From: Mugil cephalus
Lineage: Eukaryota > Chordata > Actinopteri > Mugiliformes > Mugilidae
Direction of reading: 5' to 3'
DNA: 64,000 nt
NCBI RefSeq assembly: GCF_022458985.1
Contig: NC_061771.1
Span: 23,261,501 to 23,325,500, forward strand
Both the position numbers and the translations under genes were made by a program. The notes below the pieces were generated by a model. The model worked only from the letters and a program-made list of their open reading frames with translations. It made no database searches and had not been told where the DNA came from. Positions 58,448 to 64,000 of the stretch are shown here, piece after piece (positions within the stretch are counted from its first letter, which is position 1; the number at the start of each line of letters is the position of its first letter).

Positions 58448-61007
58448 CTGAAGCTGAAGGAGGGTGACCCGCCAGCGCGCCCGTCCTGAGGGGAAGGGTC
58501 CGATCCGTAGTCTCTCTCCCCACCCAGGCTCCGCCCATGCTGCTGGGGCCTAGCGGAGCGGCCTGGAACAGGGCATCCTGGGAAACCAGCCGACCGGAAG
58601 GAGGAGGAGAGGCATGAAGAGGTGATGGAGACGGGAGTGGAGCGGGATAAGAAACCGAGGTTTTCTTCTTCTTTCTTTTTTTTTTTCAGACAAAAAAAAA
58701 AAAAAAAAGATGGTGAGTGTCAGAAGAAAATGAGATGCGGGAAGACGGAAGGCAGTGAAGTGGACGGGTGGATGGAAAGGCTGGTGAAGGAGATGGCTGT
58801 GGAAAAATACAAAAAACGAAGAAGGGGACTGTCATCAAGATGCAGTATGCACACAGAATGCCAAATGATGTGACCTTAGTTAGACATTCAACACAATCAT
58901 TAGCAAAGAAACACATGTGCACACGCACAAGGTCTAGGCAGCGCTGGAAGAAAACCCCACTCCTTTGGGACGAGGACAAAACAACACACATACTGTACAA
59001 GCAGAGAATATGAATCCTCACGCATGCATGCAGAAATAAGTGCAGGAGACGGAGATTGTGTGAAGAAGATACACAGCAACATTCACTCCACACGGCTCTG
59101 GCAGAGGTAGTAAATGTTCCCAGGGTGTGGTAGTCCTCTCTGTCTACTTTCCAGGTCCCTGCTCTCACGCTCACGCACTCACTTCAGATAGTCCCGAGTC
59201 CTTGACGGAGACCAGAGGAGAATGCGATGTCTATGCCTCTGCTGCAGGAGGGAGGGAAGAAAAGGGCCTCAGCACACCTACCAGTCCGCCTGCTGCTTCT
59301 GCTGCTGCTGCTCCTCCTGCCGCTGGTGTGTACACGGCCCTCTGCTGCAGTGTGCACCGGCAGGCCTGTGCGTTTGTCTGTCGGAGGGAGGGAGGGAGAA
59401 CGGGACAGAGAAGAGAGAGAGAGAGAGAAAAAGAGAGAGAGGACGGTGGTGGTGAAAGGAGGAGAGGCAAAGGAGGAGAAAAAAGAGAAAGAGAGAGGGA
59501 TAACAAGGAGGATGGAGGTCTGCCGCCTGCTGATGCTGTGGATCTGATTCTGTGCAGCATCCACCGTGTCATGGCAGCCTCCTCCCGGAGCAGCCAATCG
59601 GGGCACGGCTGTCACTGGCGGATCCGCCCACTGCAGGTGATGAGGAGCGCCCCCGACCAGCAGAGGGAGCCCTTAAATAATGAGTGGTGGTGAATAATGT
59701 ATTGTAGTTTGATGTGCAGCATCAAACATTTAGATGAATGTTGTATGTTTTTTGAGGAAAGAATTAATGACATAATTAAACACTGCTATTTAACTAATTC
59801 AGTGTCGGCATAAACCTATTTCCTGATTGGATTGTAGTTACAGGTGCAGAGATTTCTCTCCAAACAACAATAACAGCAACCTGAGGCCGAGTGAGAAATA
59901 AAATGCTTCAAAAGGCCACATTTAGAACAGTACTGTGCTGCTGAAGCTTCCTGTGTTTTGGCACAGGTGGAAAGAAACGTTTAATCCACCATTCACTGAT
60001 GATGCAACACCTGGCCTTCAAACACCTACACCGGTCAGCCACAACTTTAAAACCACTGACAGGTGAAGTTAAAAACATCTCCTGATGTTCTGCTGGGAAA
60101 CGTTTGGACCTGGCATTCATGTGTCGACATGTACCACCCACCTATAGACCAGAGCAGGTAACCCCACCACCCCATAGCAATGACACTCCTTTATGGCGGA
60201 AGGATGCAGCCTGACACAGACACACACACAACATTTTAGGAACAACTCAAAAAACATGAAAAACAAACTAGATTCCAAACTGATCGAGCATCTCCCAAAC
60301 GCTGATGAGTCACAACTGTTTTGCAGACACAAGGGAGACCTAAACAATATTAAGGAGGTGTTCAAAGACTATGACTACACATGAGTAACCATGGAAACAG
60401 CTCAGCACTGGTCCACCTTCTGTTGACTTTTGGTCACTTTTGGTCTCTTTGGTCCCTGAATCATTTCTGCCACAAACATGACTCTCTTCCTGTAGTGGAG
60501 AGAGAGGACAGAGATGCATTGTGTAGAGTTGTCTGGCACTAAGACACCAGCCATTAGGGAATCCAGTGGGTGTTTGTGTGTGATTCAGCCAAAATCAGAT
60601 TTAGTCAAAATGTAGAGACTCACGCATTTATTAGATTCCAAAGCACTATTCACATTAGAGTGTTTCACATGACCCCGGTTGACATTTGCTACAGCTGCAG
60701 TTTAATTTAAGAGAGCCTTACCTGACAGAGCAAACCCAATCCCTTAACGCTGCTGGCCAGTCAGTGACGTTTAAATCGGCTCCATTTAATGAATAAACCC
60801 GTGGCGCCAGTTCGTCTAAAAAAAGTTCAGAGGATTATCGTCAGGCAATCTCTCGCAAGGGCTTCTCCACTGACATCACTCTCCTCAAGTCATTCTTCTG
60901 CTACACCGAATCCTCACGTGGCAGCTACTTCTTCTAGATACGTCGGTCTGTGCGTAAAGAAACTGAGTTTAGGCGATCTTTTTTCGCTTTACTTGTGCGA
61001 GGGGATG
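58448..61007. other. Divergent intergenic region between ppp2r2c and the PDE gene
   Basis: This contains the ppp2r2c 5' UTR and probably both promoters. Purine-rich tracts (58600-58800 and 59383-59515) create spurious reading frames. A CCAAT box near 59593 and GC-rich sequence around 59560-59640 are candidate core-promoter sequence for the minus-strand gene. A Tc1-derived MITE lies at 60029-60360. I recognise no further gene. Confidence 0.5.
60029..60360 (+). mobile_element. Tc1/mariner-derived non-autonomous element, copy 4
   Basis: It starts TACACCGGTCAGCCACAACT. It contains GAAACGTTTGGACCTGGCAT, AGCAATGACACTCCTTTATG and GAGTCACAACTGTTTTGCAG, then CACAAGGGAGACCTAAACAA. The right terminus is degraded. 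Confidence 0.75.
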
Positions 61008-63904
61008 CCCTGCCTCCACTCCGCGGCGCTGGAGTCGATGGAGCCTGGTAGCGCGACTCCCGGGGCATCTGATGCTGGCACAGAGAAGTCCTTCAGCAGG
61101 GAAACCGTGAGAGACTCGCCGATGGTGCAAGGCCTGGGTTGGTTCTTCTCCCCGCTGTGGAGCCCGCCGTCCAAGACGCGCAACAGAAGGTTTGAAAAGG
61201 ATAGGAAAGGCGACCGAGGGGAGGCATGGTTGGATGACCACTCCGACTTTACGCGGGAGTATTTTTTACGCAGGGCTTCAGGGTAAGCTTCAGGGGTTTC
61301 AGCTGTACCACTGATTCCCCAAACTTAAGCTGTTTTAAATGTATAAGAGCAGAAGACGGTTGTTTTGGAATTATTATTTAAAATTGAAACTCTAAATAAA
61401 ATATCTGAATGTAATTTGTCTTTATTTGGATCTCAGGGCTAGCTGTTCACCCCTGCCGCCTCCCAGGAGCAGCTCCGACCACTCTGACCTGCTCATGAAG
61501 ACTCCTCGCAGCAGAGCTTCCTCTCCGCCGACCAGCCCTAAATCTAACATCTCATCTCTGTCAGAAAAGCTTCAACCCCTCACTTTAAATGCCAGTTCTC
61601 CTGAATGGATGCATAGCTTCTGTCCCGATATCCAAGGGCCTCACACTCCCTGCTCTCCTTGCTCTCCGCACTCTCCCCGCTTCTCTTTTTATTCCAGCCA
61701 TCCACTCTATCCCGTTTGCCCCTGCTCTCCTGACTTGACCCGCTCTCCACACCTTCTGACGCCCACTGCTCCGAAGGCTACAGGCTGTGGCCACGGTGGC
61801 TTTTGCCCTTGGATGACGGGGCTCCTGGGGGGAGGCCTAAGTTGGATGGGTTCCATAGCGGAGCTCTGCCAGGAGGCTGTCATGCATGTGGGAGAGCTGC
61901 TGTCGGCCAAGGCCAGTTCCCTTGCTCTCGTGAGGAAAGACTCTGGTGGAAGGCGCGAATTGGAAGAGGTGATGGCCCTAACAGTGTTGGGGTCCTTGAA
62001 TGAGAGCGTCTCGTACAGCCAGGCCCATCTGGAGTTGGTGAAGGGCATCACGGGATGCGTGTTGTCTACAGGTTCACCAATGAACCTCAGAGATGCATCT
62101 GAGGTAAAGCTCCACGTAGAGGTCATGGCATTTCGTAGTGTTAAGCAACCCCTACCTCACAGAAGAAAACGAGGATTTTACACACAAGGAAGTTATTTGT
62201 TTGGCCTAGGGCACAATTAGGGAGAATGAGGACTGTTCCCTGCAAGCCTGTTAATAGATTATAGTAACTTCTTGGAATGTCGACAGTAAGGGAATCCCAG
62301 ATTGCGAACATGCTCTTAATCCGTTACAGAGTTTTTCCACTTATAAACCTCTGATACCTCAGACGGAGATGTTCTCTGCACTGCACACACCCACGCACAC
62401 ACACACCCACACAGTGAAGGAAGGTGGCACAGCACAGCTCATTAAAAGGCTTACAGGTGGTTGATAAGGAATGAGTGCCAACACATGGCACAGTTGGACA
62501 GCGGGTAATCTCAAAGTTAGCTGGAGAGACGATGGGTAGCTCTTAAGAGCATGCTGGACATCAAGGTTCACGGCACACGTGGATAATCCCGCCCGGATGT
62601 GATCAAGGGAGATGAGCAGCGATGGCCAGACACCTGAAGGCAAAGCATCTCAATAGAATATGGTTTGATGCCGCATTAGAGATAAGAGGTCTGATGCCAC
62701 ATTAGAGATATGAGGCACACAATGGCCCTATACACGTCTTTCATAAATGCACAATCAAACAGAGCATCAATCCTCTGCAGGAAGACAATCACACTCAACA
62801 TTTCATAGACTGGGACTTGAACTAAGTTGCACTCTATATACAATATTATATTATTCACTTTTCATACATATTTACATATATACGTACATATTTTTCTTTT
62901 TTATAGTTCATATTTTTCATAAGTGTGTTTACTTATGTCTCTCTATTATATGTGTGCCTCTTAAGTCTGCAAAATTTCATTATGTTCTCATAATGACAAT
63001 AAAGACCCTTGATAAGTTATGTGTGTGTTACAGCTTCTTTGTTCTTCTTCTTCACAGGACCCCAGATTCCACTTAGATATTGACCAATCACAGAAGATCA
63101 GGTCTGTACTGAGCGTTCCCATCAAGAACCACAGAGGAGAGGTAGTCTTAATTATCTGCGAATTATTTTATGTCATTTTATTTAATTTTTGATATTTATC
63201 TTTTTGTAGAAGTCCTAATGCAGATTGCGTCTTTATTTTGCCGTTAGGTGGTTGGTGTAGTGGTAATGGTGAACAAAAGAAATCGCGATGGATCGTTTTC
63301 TTCTTTTACCAACGTGGATGAAAAGGTGAGGCGTTGTTGTGGATTACTAACTGTGTGATGTTTGCTTGTGTCTTATTTTAATGCTAACCACTTACTGTAC
63401 ACCGATCAGGCATAACATTATGACCACTGACAGGAGATTTATATAACACTGACCATCTTGTAAACATTCTTTTTGAACTTGGCATTCATGTGTTTGTTAC
63501 TTAGACATGCAGCACCCACCAGACTAGCCCAGAACATAGCAATGACACTCCTTGATGGCAGCAGGATGCAGCCTGACACAAGCACACACGCAAAACCGCT
63601 TTAAGAACAACTCAAAGGTGTTGACCTAGATCCAAATTCCCTGAATCCCTAACTGATCACGTATGTCCAGGATGCACTGGTGCAATTCCTCAGAAGGCCC
63701 ATGTCCCTTCTCTGATGTGTCACAACTGTTGGGAGGGTGGTCGTAATGTTATGCCTGATCGGTGTATACATTTGCAAGGACTGACTCATGCGTGTTCACC
63801 ATTTTAATGACCAGGTGCTGTGCTATCATATGGATGTGTTGGGGATGGTTCTGGATAATATTCAGCTATATGAAAGCTCAAGACAAGAGGCCAAACGCAG
63901 TCAG
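61008..63904 (+). CDS. PDE5/PDE11-type cyclic nucleotide phosphodiesterase, N-terminus and GAF-A domain (3' part outside the window)
   Basis: Five exons are readable: 61008-61282 (start uncertain), 61437-62103, 63058-63141, 63248-63325 and 63815-63904, joined in phase. The first exon ends AWLDDHSDFTREYFLRRASG, which resembles the PDE5A N-terminal signature AWLDDHWDFTFSYFVRKAT. A Ser/Pro/Cys-rich linker follows, then a GAF domain: ELCQEAVMHVGELLSAKASS, GITGCVLSTGSPMNLRDASE, DPRFHLDIDQSQKIRSVLSV, PIKNHRGEVVGVVVMVNK and FTNVDEK. The N-K...D-E residues typical of cyclic-nucleotide-binding GAF domains are kept. In this family the GAF domains bind cGMP and regulate a C-terminal HD-type catalytic domain, which is outside the window. 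The ATG could be 61008, 61041 (MEPGSATPG, closest in character to PDE5A) or the upstream in-frame 60789. Divergence from PDE5A is considerable, so I give no symbol; a teleost PDE5A paralogue is my best guess. Confidence 0.75.
62830..63020 (+). mobile_element. LINE/SINE-type 3' tail in a PDE intron
   Basis: ATATTATTCACTTTTCATAC and AAATTTCATTATGTTCTCAT followed by AATGACAATAAAGACCCTTG resemble the end of an L2-like fish retroelement. It ends about 40 bases before the acceptor at 63057. Confidence 0.5.
63400..63764 (+). mobile_element. Tc1/mariner-derived MITE, copy 5, 365 bp, intact ends
   Basis: This is the best-preserved copy. The ends CACCGATCAGGCATAACATT and AATGTTATGCCTGATCGGTG are perfect inverted repeats, extended by ATGACCAC/GTGGTCGT, and flanked on both sides by TA, the Tc1/mariner target site. 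The internal sequence has no intact frame. It sits in the intron between PDE exons ending 63325 and starting 63815. Confidence 0.9.
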
Positions 63905-64000
63905 GTAACCACCAGGAACGTTATGAAGTATAGTTCTCTTTTTATGAATGTTTTTCATATATTACCGTACGTCTGTGTAATCCACCCACTGCATATTTAC

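Noticed and set aside
59127-59693. 188-codon open frame between ppp2r2c and the PDE gene
   Set aside because: Its composition is driven by a GA-rich tract (runs of RERE/EKE) and GCC/CTG repeats, and overlapping frames on the other strand are equally long. There is no similarity to any family, so it is more likely promoter/UTR sequence.
60789-61007. Upstream in-frame ATG of the PDE first exon
   Set aside because: The 73 extra residues (rich in S, K and R) show no PDE-like features, and PDE5A has a short N-terminus before the WLDDH motif. Kept only as an alternative start.

Overview
This window is nuclear DNA from a ray-finned fish, most likely a teleost. All the protein genes are split by GT/AG introns, and the spliced proteins are vertebrate orthologues. 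The non-coding DNA is full of fish-type repeats: Tc1/mariner fossils, hAT-like MITEs, a tRNA-derived SINE, pieces of non-LTR elements and long CA/GT microsatellites. I see no bacterial operon, phage or CRISPR structure. Splice junctions below were placed by eye from reading frame, GT/AG sites and exon lengths. Within each gene the phases agree throughout.

Layout, left to right. (1) 1-14720: the end of a delta-1 protocadherin gene, best matched to pcdh7, on +. Only its last two coding exons are visible. The preceding 12 kb is probably intron and holds a diverged ~555-bp tandem array split by a Tc1 fossil. (2) 14721-29726: the probable pcdh7 3' UTR, then a repeat-bearing intergenic stretch. (3) 29727-38888, minus: crmp1 (collapsin response mediator protein 1), with 14 coding exons for the long form and a second first exon for the short form. 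(4) 41175-49656, plus: wfs1 (wolframin), 11 coding exons. (5) 54009-58447, minus: ppp2r2c (brain B55-gamma subunit of PP2A), 9 coding exons and 453 aa. (6) 61008 to the window end, plus: the 5' part of a PDE5/PDE11-type cyclic-nucleotide phosphodiesterase, covering its N-terminus and GAF-A domain.

The genes alternate in direction: pcdh7/crmp1 tail-to-tail, crmp1/wfs1 head-to-head, wfs1/ppp2r2c tail-to-tail, ppp2r2c/PDE head-to-head. CRMP1, WFS1 and PPP2R2C are neighbours on human 4p16 and PCDH7 lies on 4p15, so this is a conserved but rearranged block. JAKMIP1, which lies between CRMP1 and WFS1 in human, is not in that gap here. The genes share neural expression (adhesion, growth-cone signalling, ER homeostasis, phosphatase targeting) but do not form a pathway.

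I found no clearly novel biological system. The items most worth a second look are the pcdh7 tandem array, a 350-400 bp duplication shared between the pcdh7 3' UTR and the upstream intron, the enlarged and re-split wfs1 gene, and the divergent PDE with a Pro/Cys/Ser-rich insert.
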